DNA of 64,000 nt from Ichthyophthirius multifiliis (lineage: Eukaryota; Ciliophora; Oligohymenophorea; Hymenostomatida). The notes under the pieces are model-generated. The model worked only from the letters and a program-made list of their open reading frames with translations. It was not told where the DNA came from and made no database searches. Location: assembly GCF_000220395.1 (NCBI RefSeq), contig NW_004086314.1, forward strand, positions 1 through 64,000, read 5' to 3'. The number at the start of each line of letters is the position of its first letter. The first letter of the stretch is position 1. The position numbers were made by a program, and so were the translations under genes. This document shows, in pieces, positions 49,719-62,424 of the stretch.

Positions 49719-51011
49719 TTTAAATTAATTAGGATATTTTTATTTTATTTTATTAATCTAATATATCTATATTCTAAAAATTAGAAAATTATTTATATAT
49801 TATATATTGAATTTAAAATTCTATTATTGTTATTTTAATAAAATATATTTTAAATTTATATATAAAAAATATAATAAAACAAAAAATTATTATGATTTTT
49901 TTTGTTATATATTTAGAATGCTTTTTAAATAGAAAAAAAAAAAATATTTTTGTGATTTTAAATATTATTTATTTTTAAGTTTTTCTTTTTATTTTTTCTG
50001 TCATTTTTTTAAAAAACTCACAACCAGGAAAAAAAAAAAAATCGGAGAAAAATTGCTAATGAATGTATTGTTTTTTTTATTAATTGAATTTTTAAAAATT
50101 TATTAAAGTAAATAAGAAAAAAAAAATATGAATATTTAATATTTCAAAGTAATAATTTAACTTTATTTTATAAAATAAAAAAAACTTTTAATATTCTAAA
50201 TTTATTTTATTAATAAAAATACAATGTTTTTATGATTTTCATTTTTTATAAAAAAAGCTTAACAAAATATATTCTAAATATTTATTTATTTTTCAAACAT
50301 AATTTTATAAATAAATTAAAATTTAATTTATTTATAAAATAAATAAATGCATTATATTATTTATAATTTGTATTTTTATAATAATAATCAATTTTTTATT
50401 ATAATTAGAATAATTTAATAATTAATTTGTTTGAACATTTTTAATAAGTTTTTTGTATTTAAATCTATAAAAAATTTATATTTTATTTTTTAAATATCGT
50501 AATTATAAATAATAGCTTTCATGAATACAATTTACTAAAATGCTCTTTTTTTTTTCTCTTGTATAAACTCTATTTTTAAACTAATTTTTTTTATATACTT
50601 CTCATGTAAAATTTTCTTATATTATAAATTAAAATCATTTATAATAAGTTCAATATAAATTTAAAAAACAAACTAAAATAAAATTTAAAATATTTACAAT
50701 ATAGTGAATATGTATAATTATATGAATTATTAATAATAATTATATTTAGATTAAAAAATAAATATTAAGATTTCTATAATTTTCTCTTTATGAGATTAAA
50801 AATTTATTATAAACTATTAACTTATAATAATCTTTCCTCATGAAAATTTAAATTTTAACTTAAATATAAATAAAAATTAAATCTTAATATTAAAAGTATA
50901 GTTTAATAAACTAAAATAATATTTTTTTTTTTATAAAAATTAATTATTTTTTGTTTTTATTATATTTAATATTAAATAAAATATTTCCTTTATTTTCTTT
51001 ACTAAAATTCT
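49719..51011. other. AT-rich spacer, no gene seen
   Basis: Poly-A/T-rich divergent spacer between two head-to-head genes. No RNA gene or coding frame recognised. Confidence 0.5.
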
Positions 51012-51362
51012 ATGGATTCAGTTTAAAAAATCAATAATTTTCTTAAATAGATGAATATTGATTATTAATTTTCTAATGAAAAAGATTTAATTAATAATTT
51101 AGATAATTTAGAATATAATTTATAAATTACAAGTGAGTAAAATTACCATACATTGCTTTATGCTCAAAACTAATTCGAATAAAATAGAAAATTATGGCGA
51201 TAAGTTTATTAGAATTAGAATGAAAAGCAATTTTATGAAACAGAAATGTAAAAAATATTTTTATTAGAATAATAAATTAAAGATTACGACTAAAATTTTA
51301 ACGAAATAATGCCTTAAGTAAATATAGAAATTTATAAAATTATAAATTTAAATAATAAATGA
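51012..51362 (+). CDS. Small coiled-coil protein (116 aa)
   Basis: A clean 117-codon frame (ATG 51012, TGA 51360). It begins MDSVQKINNFLKQMNIDYQF, is rich in Asn, Gln and Glu, and is predicted helical over most of its length (YAQNQFEQNRKLWRQVYQNQ; EMQKIFLLEQQIKDYDQNF). Family not recognised. It sits tail-to-tail with IFT140, only 149 bp away, which gives no functional clue. No intron is needed. Confidence 0.65.
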
Positions 51363-51511
51363 AAATAAGACTTTTTTTTATTCGAAATTAAATTTATATC
51401 TTACTTGGTAAAAAATAAAATATAAATAAATTTTTTATAAAAATATTTATTATTCTTATTTAATAAATAAATAAAATTCATAGTTATAAATTTTTGAAAA
51501 AATAAATAAAT

Positions 51512-54500
51512 TCAACTATCATTTACTTCTTCATCTATAACTTCTTCATCATCGTTATTATTACTTTATTTTTAATGTTTATAATTAGTGATTCCCTAGC
51601 TTTCTAAAATTTGTTATAGCTTTTAAATAATTTTAAATAAATAAATTTAAAATTAAAATTATAAAATACCATTTCATTATCTAAAAAGGGAGCCAAAACA
51701 ATTTTATTTTATTACATTTTCTTTATATATTCAAAAGCCTTTTACATATTTTAGGAATCATAATAATATTCAATAATATGAGCATATATATCACCACATT
51801 TAACGTTCTAATCAATCCCTGGTTAATTTAATAAATCTTCACAAATCTTTATCATTTACTAAGAATCACTTTACGTTAATTATTTAGCTTAAACAAATCT
51901 TTAAATATGATGGATTTTCCCTTCTAAATACTAAACTCTCATATCCTTATTTTCACTAGTTGATTTTTTAGCATGTTTTAAAGCTTCATTCAAAGCAGCT
52001 ATTGCCTTTTCATAATCTCTATATTCATCTATTTCTACAGTACTACAAACATCAAAAAATCCCGCTAACTAATCAAAAGCTTTAGCTTTATTATAAAAAG
52101 TAATAATATGTTTCATCAACTAAGGATTTTTATGCCAATCGGCTGTCTGAAGGAAATTTCCAGCCAAAATAAATAATTCAGGCATACGTGCCATTGTTGC
52201 ATAATTAACTACCTCATCTATTGCTCCAAGGTTTATAAGACATTTCATAGCGTCGATTTAATTTCCGAGTTTTGTATATATTTTACTTGCTTATCTAAAA
52301 TCTCCTTATTTTATTAATGCATTTGCTATTAATTTTAATAAGTCTTTCCTTTTACTTTCCTCTGCTGCATTTTTAGGAGGATCATTTGGAATAATTTTTC
52401 TATTTTTAAAATAATTTGTTTATTAATTTTTTTATTTTTTTTTACTCTATAAGATCTTATGTCATGGGTATATTATAATTTAAACATGTTTCAATTGCTC
52501 TTTCAAATTGTTTTCTTTTAATCATGATAGGAACAGCTCTATCAGCTTATCCTTTTTCCATAAAATCATCAATTATTCCATTTAAATCACTTGGATCTCT
52601 TTTTTTATTTCTTACTTCTTCTTCTTATTCCATTAATTTCCCTATTTCTTTAGCTTCATCAAATAGTTTTTCTTCTTATGCCAAATTATAAGCTTTTATT
52701 AAATTTCCTCCTTTTTTATATAACTCAACTGCTTTTGCTTTAAATCCTATTTCTTCAAAATATTAAGCGGACTATAGTTTAACTAACTTAGGTCCTTATA
52801 ATGAAATACTCATAACTTCATTATTCAAGTTTCTTTCTTTTGCCAAGCGAACAGCCTGTGCATAATGCTATGATTTCCAATAATACTAGATAGCCTCTTA
52901 TATAGACTAATCATTTTATTCCAAAAATTTTGCTAAAACATAATAGGCGGAAGGATCTTTTTATTCAGAACAAATTTATTTTGCAGATTAAATATCACCA
53001 CGTTATAATAAAATTCTAACCTTTATTATATTTATTTTATTAATTTTTTATATAATTTTGTTACCATTGAATCATATTCTTATGATTATTTGTAATATTT
53101 TAAAGCTTAGTCAAATTATTTTTAAGATTCTTAATATTAGGCCCACCATTTAAATAAAGGTTTTTCATTTTTTTCATGTACGTATTTTTATAAATAATCA
53201 ATTTAACCAGCTTCTAAAAGCATTCGAGGTACTTCTTTTCTAAAAAGATAAAAAAAATATAAAAAAATATAAATAATTAAAATTTTACATATGCATATCA
53301 GATTTTTCATAAAAAATAATAGCATCTTAATAATTTTATTCAACTTCATGCATTTAAGCAGTTCTATAATATGTATTTTTTAAATTAATTCTGTCTTAGT
53401 TTTCGGCAATTTCAATTGCTTTATCCCACTAATCATCTGCTTAAAACATTTTATTTAATAAATCAAATCTTTTGCTTTATTAATATAAATTTTAAGCTTC
53501 TTCTTTCATATTTAATTAAATTGCGACCATAGCTAATTATGCGTCTAGTTCTGATTCTTTTTTGGCTTCCCTTATTGCTTTTGCACCTCTTGCAAATCTC
53601 ATATTTCCTAAACAAATTTCCGCAACATCTATTCTTCTTGTTTTTACACACATTTAAGCCATTTTTTCCCAAATGGCAGGATTTTATATTGATTTTACAG
53701 ATTTATATGCCTCATCTAAATTATCAGATGTTAAATAAAAAGAGAAATTCATAATCGCTTCTTTTATAGTTAAATCAATTTTATCTAAGCCTATGAAATC
53801 GTTTAGAAATTCTTCTTTAATAATATAGTTTTAGCTTGATTTCGAAGAATTTTAATTTCTTTTAATGAAATATAATTTCGGAATATCAATTGCTTTAATT
53901 TTTTATATTTATAAAAAAATAAAAAAAAATTATACCAAAAATTCCTTCAATATAAACATCTAATTTGTACGAATCTTATTTTTTAATATTGCTTTCTGAA
54001 GTTACAAAAAATGTAAATAATTCTAAATTTCCTAATTCTTTTTCTTCTCCTTCTGAATCCTAAGAATTTCTGGATTAATTGTTTTTTTCTTATTTTTCTT
54101 AATTGCTTACACTTCCCTTTTTTTATTTATATTTTAGTTTTTACTTTTAAATAACAAAAAAATACATCTTTTATAACATTACAAAGAATTCCGAAAAACT
54201 TTCTATCTTTTCTATCACAAAAAGCCTATAAAGGAATATATTCTTTTGAAAATTAATAAGAAATAAAATTATCCATGTTAATATCATAAATATAAAACTT
54301 ATTATCCGCATTTGAACCTGCTTTTCCTTTCTAATCAGCTGTAATAACTATTTTTGTTCCATCCGCATTAATTGCACAGTTTCTTATATGTCCTAATGGC
54401 CCTGAAGAGTCTTCAAAACGACGTGTTACTCCATTTTATTTTAATTCTCTTCTACTTATATCAAAAAGTCTAATATAATTATTTGTTGTCCACATCACTA

Positions 54501-56276
54501 AAAAAATTCCTAGAGTATTTAAGTCGACCATTTTTCCTTCACTTTCTGAAAACTTTTATGTTTATTTACAAACTCCTTTGAAATTTAAAACATTTAATTC
54601 ATAGTCTCTAGCCAAAACAAGATTTTCTTTAAAAATAATAGCTTTAAGACATTTTTCATTCAACAATGCTATTTTTTTTGTCTATGCATCCTCTTTTATT
54701 ATTATTTTTTTTATTTATTTATTTAGTTTATTTTTTTTTACTTAAATTTGTAACAATTTCATGAACTTCTATATGTTTACTTGTCCAAAATAACATATAT
54801 TAATCGTTACAATCTAATCCTTTTATATTTTCATCTGATTCAAATATAAATGAGAAATTCTATATAATTATATTTTATTTATTTCTTTAAAATAAAATAC
54901 CTAATTAGATATATCATTATTAATCTATATATTAATAGTGTTAGAACTTGTTTATAACAATTTAATTTAATCAGTCATTTTTCCATTAATAACCGTCTCT
55001 TAAACCAAAATTATTTAATTCGCATTTTAAACAGCAATCAACCCGTTATTTTATCCAACACTAATACTTACAACATTTTTTGGAACTTAAATATAAGGAA
55101 GTAGTTTCCATTCATCCACTCCTAAAGGACTTTCACTCCCTACTGCAAGATTTTTCCAAAAAATAATTTTCCCATCTCTTGTTCCTCCAATCAAAACTTT
55201 TCCTTTTTTATCATATTAAACAGCAGTTATTTAGTCGTTCATAATTCCTCCAGTTTAAATCGCATTAGAACCTTTAGTACTACCTTGTAATTGTAAGTTA
55301 TGTAATGTTAATACATAATTATCATCCTAATCTAAATGCCACATTCTTAACATATTTTCACACGAACATGTCGAAAGTAAGCAACTTCCTATCCAAATTG
55401 ATTAAAGCTTCTAAGGATCTCCGGCTATTGATAATTTTACTCTTTTACTTGGACCATTTTTTACTGATGTGGATATTTTAAACATCACTAATAATAAAGT
55501 ACTAGTTATTATAATTACGCTGTTCTCTTTTTCGTAAAATAATAAAGATTTTATACTTCCTCCTACTTTACATACATCAGAACAATGATTTACATCATCA
55601 GCTAAGCATACAATACCAGATTTTCCACCAAAAAAAAATAAATTCCCTTATTTTTGAAAAAAAAAAAAAAATTAAATTAATATAAAAAAATTTTATTAGA
55701 TTTTATAATTATTTGCTATCTATATATATATATATATATATATATATTTTACCAGTTTTCATTTTACTATCAATATTTAATTCACTAAATATTGCATGAG
55801 TTATTATACCATCTTTTTTATATTAAGAAACGATATTGATTCCTCTCCAAACTGATACATTTCCACTTATGTCAGCCGTTACCATTCTAGAACCACTTGG
55901 ATTATATTATATTAATGTAATTGACTCTTTATGTCCATTTAATTCTTCTTTTGCAGTTTTCGAGTCTTCTGCCCACAAAGTAATAGTACCTATTTTTTAT
56001 ATATTTATAATAAATCTATTTTACTAGAAATTATGAATAATTACCATTTTCCCATCCAATAGCTATAGTAGGTAATAAAGGATGCCATTAAATATATGTA
56101 GGTCGTATATTTCTTGATAATTCATAATCATGTTTTTCTCCTGATTCATTAAAAAGCATAATTTTATTTGCTGTTGTTAACGCTAATGATGGATTCATTG
56201 AAACATTAGATACAGATATTTAAGTAATTTATTCATCAGTTCCTGTATTTAAATTAATTTAAGAAAACAAACTCAT
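51512..56276 (-). CDS. IFT140: Intraflagellar transport protein IFT140 (IFT-A)
   Basis: Core subunit of the IFT-A complex, which drives retrograde transport in cilia and entry of membrane cargo. The ATG at 56276 gives MSLFSQINLN. WD40 blades follow: [97 protein letters not shown] and NNGLIAVQNAN. These correspond in order to the two N-terminal propellers of IFT140. The second half is a TPR solenoid ([78 protein letters not shown]). The acidic end is [13 protein letters not shown], then TGA 51512. Several short introns are present, for example 55647-55752. Total coding length (about 1,450 aa) fits the family. Confidence 0.92.
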
Positions 56277-56478
56277 GTATATTTATTTTTAGAAATTTAA
56301 AAATAAAATATATTTTTTTAATAAAATAAAAATTTTATATTTTTAAATATTTAATTATATAAATAAATATAAATTATTTATATTTATATAATTGTTGTTT
56401 TATATTTTATTCGAATAATTATATTTAATTTTACCTTTATTTTTTTATATATTTAAAATATTATTTATAAAATTATTG
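56277..56478. promoter_or_regulatory. Compact divergent promoter between IFT140 and the LMBR1-family gene
   Basis: Only 202 bp separate the two head-to-head start codons, so both promoters must lie here. The sequence is A/T-rich with no recognisable RFX-type X-box; any ciliary element would need comparison with other IFT genes of the species. Confidence 0.5.
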
Positions 56479-58886
56479 ATGATTTTAATAATTATTTAAT
56501 TAGTTTTACTTCTTTCTTTTGTTTGGTATTTAGTAAATAAGTATTCTTAAAAAGAAGTAAAAGTTCACATTAAGCTAATATCTTTTTTTGCATGGACTTT
56601 ATCATTTGGATTTACTTTTATATTACCCTTAGATATTTTTTAGGTTTTGAAAAACTCAAACATAATATTAAAAAAAATATATATATATATAAAATAGACA
56701 GTAGAATATTAAAGAACAAATCCATAATGTCAAAATAATTAAAATTGTGATAATTAATAATTTTATGAGGAACATTAAGCAATTATATGGACTTGGCGCT
56801 CTGTCTATTGGCTAACTTTTATATTTTCGATGTAAAATATAATATTAAATAATCATAATTAATTTATTATATTTTTATATAAATTAATTTTTTAGATTTA
56901 TTTTGCCATTTTTTTAAGATTATGAAGATGCAGGAGATTTCACTCATATTGAAAAAGTTAAAAGATCTATCAAAATAAATTTTTTGATATATAGTGGAAT
57001 ATGTGTTTTAGGCTTATTATTTATTATATATTTAGTGTTTACAGGAAAAATTACAGGGTATTAAAATATAAAAAGTAATATTAAAGGAAAAAAATAAAAA
57101 TATTATATAGGGACAAGCTTGAAGGATTTTTAATAGGATTAGCAAATGGATTGTAAAACAAATATATATATAATAAACTCATTTTATAATTATAAAATTT
57201 ATTTTTTAAATAATAAAAATTAAATTAATTTATTACTTTTTTATAAATTTCTTATTTAGTGGAATTTTCTTAGTTGTAATATTACTTGGATATGGATTAG
57301 TTTCGATTCCATAATAAATGTGGAGAGAAAGAAACGAAGAGACAATCTTAAAGTAATTGGAAAAATAAATAAAATTATATATTAAATAAAAAAAAGATAT
57401 TGTGAATTTTAAGCTGAATAGTTAGATGAAAGTAAAATTGATTTAAAATATAAGCTTGAATCTAAAATTAAATTAATAAATTATTTATCTTAATATTATT
57501 CTCAATACCAATATTAATTTGATATTATTTTAAGCTAAGTTCCTCCTGAAATTTTAGAATATTGTAGAACTTAAAACACTATTTCTTAAGATTTTATTAA
57601 ACAATAAGTAGATGAATTAGGAACTGTAAACGAATAGAAATTAGTTAATTTAAATACTGAAATTAAAAAGTAAGTACAAGAACTTTAAAGAGAAGAAACC
57701 AAATGGGATAATTTACTTGATACCTATTTTTTTACTGAAGATATTATTTCTAATAAATATTCATCTGTTTATAAAATGCAAGGGATTTTTATTATTTAGA
57801 GAAAAGGCAAAATAGGAGAATTTATTGACATGCTTGAATGGTTTTTTTTTTGCAAATTAAAGAGAAATGTTAAAATATTTTTATTTATTCTTTTTACTTT
57901 CCTTTCTTGTATTATATTATTTGGAGAAATATCTATATTTACTGGAAATTTTATTAATCCTTTAGGATATATATTATAATATGAGAACTAATTTATTACA
58001 TAAGTAAGTAAAATATATAAAAATATATAATCATATAAAAAAAGATTTTAGTATTAATTCCCTTAATATACATTTCAATTTGTGTTTATTATGGTCTTTT
58101 TAAAGTTAAAATATTCGGTCTTTTTGGATTATATAAATATCATTAAACAGATGCTCCAAGTCTAATGTTTTATTCAATGTAATATATAAAATATAATAAA
58201 AAAGTATGAAAAAAATAAAAAAATAAAAAAAATAAAAAATAAAACAAGAAATTTCGCAAGAGTATCAGCCCCTATTTCTTATAATTATTTGAAAATTTTA
58301 GGATTAAAAAATTCCTGTTTTGAAAAAATAATTGGCACAATGGACGAAGTTCCTATTTTAGGTTAAGCAAATGCATATTTTTTCCCAATGATTTTAATTA
58401 TTCTTATACTCTTTAATTTATTTGATGTTTATAAGAAAATTTTGTAAGCTTTAGGCTTAGAATAGTTTGATTTTTCTGATAATTTCGATCACTAAAAAAT
58501 TAATGCAGGAAAAGGACTACTTTAAAAAGGTTTTCTTTTTATTTTTATATTCTTTTAATTCTTTTTTTTTTTTTTTTTTACAGCTAGAAATTAATGGGAA
58601 AAATAATTTGAAATTATTAAATCATAAGGACAAGGAAATTTAGAAGGATATAATAATGCAGTAAAATTCTTTTTATATTTTTAAATAATTCTTATATTTA
58701 TTTTACTTAGTCTTCTTTAAGAAAACATAAAGCTTTGCAAAACATTGGAAGGGAATATAGTAAATAAAAAGATTATAATGGAACAAAATAATAATTATCA
58801 GTTTCTAATATACCTTCGAAAAATTAACAGACTTCTAGAAATAAATTTCTTAACTTAAATAATTTTGATGAAATATTAAATATATG
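56479..58886 (+). CDS. LMBR1-domain multi-pass membrane protein (LMBD2-like)
   Basis: LMBR1/LIMR-type membrane protein with about nine transmembrane segments. The ATG at 56479 leads straight into the first one (MILIIIQLVLLLSFVWYLVN), then AWTLSFGFTFILPLDIFQ. A 54-nt intron (56644-56697) joins this to YQRTNPQCQNNQNCDNQQFY and AIIWTWRSVYWLTFIF. Later comes the family-typical GIFLVVILLGYGLVSIPQQM with WRERNEE after it, then a long intracellular helical region, more membrane helices (FLFILFTFLSCIILFGE; LIPLIYISICVYYGLF; FPMILIILILFNLFD) and a polar tail ending in TGA 58884-58886. Several AT-rich introns interrupt it (around 56830-56895, 57060-57110, 57150-57258, 58000-58050, 58175-58250, 58535-58582). 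LMBD2 is involved in receptor/membrane signalling and traffic in other eukaryotes; no specific role can be read here. Confidence 0.83.
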
Positions 58887-59165
58887 AAAAAAGGATTAAA
58901 AAATATATAATATATAGTTTTTTTGAAAAATATAAACTATAAAAAAACATAAATTTTTAATTTATTATATAAATATTTATATTCAAAATAAAGATATATA
59001 TATATATATATATTTATAATATTTATTTGATTAAATAAATATTAAAAGCTTTTTTTATTATCAATTAAAATTCGTATTATGCTTTTTATAATATTTTATT
59101 ATAAACACTTTCATATTTCTATATGTTTTATTTTTGGTTATGTTAATTAATTTTATTTTTATTCA

Positions 59166-60942
59166 TCATAATTAAATTCTAGATAATATATTCTTTTATT
59201 TTTTTACTAAAAGATAATTATAGGTTATTATAAAATTAAACAAGAGTTAATTTAGACTTCATTTTTTTAAACAATTTTTATATTCAATACATTTTAATTA
59301 TTAAATTAATTTTCCAAAACATTTAAACTCAAAGTTTTATTTTAACTTTATTCAATTCCTCCGAAAACATATATTTTATCATTAAATTCAATACTTCCAC
59401 TTAAATAAGAAATATTTAATTTCGAATATTAAAAATTTTCATTTGTAATCCATTAGTCAGTTTAAATATCATAAATTTCAAAAAAATAATCTACAAAATA
59501 ATTTTTAATATCATTCTATTTTTTATTTTTTTATAAAAAGTTCTTATTAAATATTTTTTACCTTGTTTTTGTACGCAATATGCTATAATCCTCCAAATTT
59601 AAATAGATACCTGTCTTTGTAACCTATTAAATTCGCATTCATTGCTTTTTATTATAAATTATTTATTGGATAAGTTACATTTTTATTATTTTCTTGAATT
59701 GAAAATTTCTCACATTTTGATAAAGTACCTTTTATATAATTATAACCACCAACAATATAAATAAATTCATTTAGGCAACATATTGAAAAAGAATGCCTTA
59801 AAGTAATTAAGCTTCCTACTTTTATTAATGCTTTAGTAAAAAAATCCAATTAATAAATATATCTGAAGTGATTTTCATTATCAGAATTAATAATAAAAGG
59901 ATCATAACCTCCTATTAAATATATATGTTTTCCTGCATATATTGATCTTTTATTATTATAATTATTTTAATATTAATATATAATAAATACCTATGATTAC
60001 AGTGAATATTGAAATCCATTTTTAATTAAATAGTATTAAATTATGGGTTTTATTTATTAATATTTATATAGTGAAAATTTTTCGTTCCTGATTCAAAGTA
60101 AAATAGGCATTTTTTTAAATCAACTAACTAATCTTCATTTATTATTAATTATTTTTGATTTTCAATTTATTTTTATTTATCTTCTGGAAAGTAAATTAAA
60201 TTATTTAACTCTTATTAAAAGGTTCCAATAAATCTTAAAACTACATCATTATCAAGAATTCCTTCATATCTTTATATATATTTAAATGAAACAATGTATA
60301 TTTTTTCATTTAAATATAAATAGATTTTATATATATATATATATATCATTATGTTTACTTTTAAGATTATCTTTCGAGTATTAGTTAATCTAATCTTGCT
60401 TTTTGAAATAATACTTAATATGGAAAGTCATTCTAACAAATTATTTTCATAGTGTCGTTTATGTCTTATGCATTTAAAAATTAAAGTGTAATTCCTAGTT
60501 TTTAATTTATTTCTTCATAAATATCTTTTAGTTTATTTTTTATTGGATTTTCATATTTTTCTTTCAAATTTTATATAAAAGCATCAAATTCTTAATTAAT
60601 TTTATTTTTTATTTCTTAAATTTCTTTTATTGTACTTTCGATTGGTATATCAGGACCTTCCAATGTATTTAATTCTTTAATAACAGTATTTTATAGTTTT
60701 TCAAGATCTTCTCTTATTTTTATTAAAATATGCTAGACCTGATTTTTTTTTTCATCAAAAGATATTATAAAATCATTTTTTATTGGCTCATTATCGACTT
60801 TAACTTAAAGATGCCTTTGTTTATGTGTATTACAACAATCATCACATAATTCTAAATAATTCAAACATAATGTATGTTAACAAATCCATTTAATAGGTTT
60901 ATTTTAACATTACTTCTATTTACAAAACCGTATATTTTTCAT
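59166..60942 (-). CDS. B-box-like zinc finger / coiled-coil / Kelch-repeat protein
   Basis: The ATG at 60942 (MKNIRFCKQKQCQNKPIKWI) starts a Cys/His-rich segment (CQHTLCLNYLELCDDCCNTH, then KQRH) with B-box spacing. A Leu/Glu/Lys coiled coil of about 150 residues follows (VQHILIKIREDLEKLQNTVI; IKEIQEIKNKINQEFDAFIQ). After introns near 60320-60355 and 59945-60000, Kelch blades appear: SFSICCLNEFIYIVGGYNYI, KYRYLF/FGGL around 59590, and SIEFNDKIYVFGGIEQ. The GG doublets and aromatic spacing are typical. The frame ends at TGA 59166-59168. This TRIM-like layout without a RING is common in ciliates; such proteins are often ubiquitin-ligase adaptors, but partners cannot be read. Confidence 0.8.
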
Positions 60943-62424
60943 AAATAATTTTTTAAAATTTATTTTTTATAACTTTAAAATAAAAACTTAAATAAACTTG
61001 CAAAATTGTCTATTATAATTAATTTGTTATAATTGATTATATAATACATAGATAATTAATAATTATTCAATATTGTATATTAATTAGTATTTGTTTATAA
61101 AAAAGCAACAAAATTATATATTATTTCTATAAATAATAAAAAATTTAATATTTTTTCTTATATTTTCATTGTAAATATTTAACTTTAATTAAATCAAATA
61201 AAATTAATAAATAATGATAATTTATATATTTAATTTTAATTATAATTGATTTTTTTTTATACTTAAATAAAAATATTTAAAAAGTTATTAATAATTTATA
61301 CACTATTTATTTTGAAAAAATATTTATAAATTTTTATAAAAAATTAAAAAGTTTTATATAAAAAATAAATTTCAACTAAAATACTTAAAATACAATAATT
61401 AACTCATACTAAAGAAATTAAATAAATTTTAGGAAAAAAAAAAACTAAATTTAGATTGATAGTTTAAATAAATATTTTAAAATATTTAAGCATGCCTTTT
61501 CTCGAAGTGTTATGTTCTTTTAAATATATGCAACATTAAAAATATCAGTCAATATATTGATATAGTTGAAGTATAGATTAAATTCTACTATATTTTTTGT
61601 AGTATATTACAATAAATTATTACTCATTTATTATATTTTATTTTAATATTTTTAATTTAAATATCTTAATACATATATATTATTTAATTTAATTTTTTAT
61701 ATAAAATAAATTATATAAATAAAACATTATATTTAATTTTAATATTATAATAATTATTTTATTATTTTCTTTTTATAAATTTATATAATTTTTTAATATT
61801 TTAAAAATTATTTGAAAACATTATATTTTTTGATATTTTCTTTAATTTTTTATTTTTTTAAAATTAATTTTTTTAAGTTTGGTTTTTATTAATAATAAGT
61901 TATATTTGCGTACTACTTACCAATCTAAAAATTAAAAATAATGTGAAAAAAGATTTTTTAAATATTATTAAATTTAAAACGAATTTATAACTATAAATTA
62001 TTAAAATAACTTCTATAATTTATAAACCATTATTTTTTTAAAAAAATTTTAAATGCAAAAATATTAAATTTTATATTAAAAAAAATATAAATTAATTATA
62101 ATATTAAAATTATCTTGATTAAAAAATATAATATAAAATTTATAAAAGTTTTTTAAAAAAGCAAATAAATTCATACTTAAAATACTGTAATTTATAAAAT
62201 TAAAAACTTTTAAAATATATAAGAAGAAGAAAAATTTAATCTTAGATATTTATTATATCAAAAAAAATTTAAAAAATAAAATATATTAATGATATTAATA
62301 TTAAAAAATTAAAATTTTTAATATAAAATAAAATTATATATAATAAATTAAAATAATATAATTCATTTATAAAAATATTTTTTTAAAAAAGGGATAAATA
62401 AAATATAAAAAATAATTTTAAGAT
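60943..62424. other. AT-rich spacer, no gene seen
   Basis: About 1.5 kb of A/T-rich sequence. A small island at about 61488-61520 (GCATGCC..CTCGAAG) has a few more G and C but no frame or RNA structure that I recognise. Confidence 0.5.
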
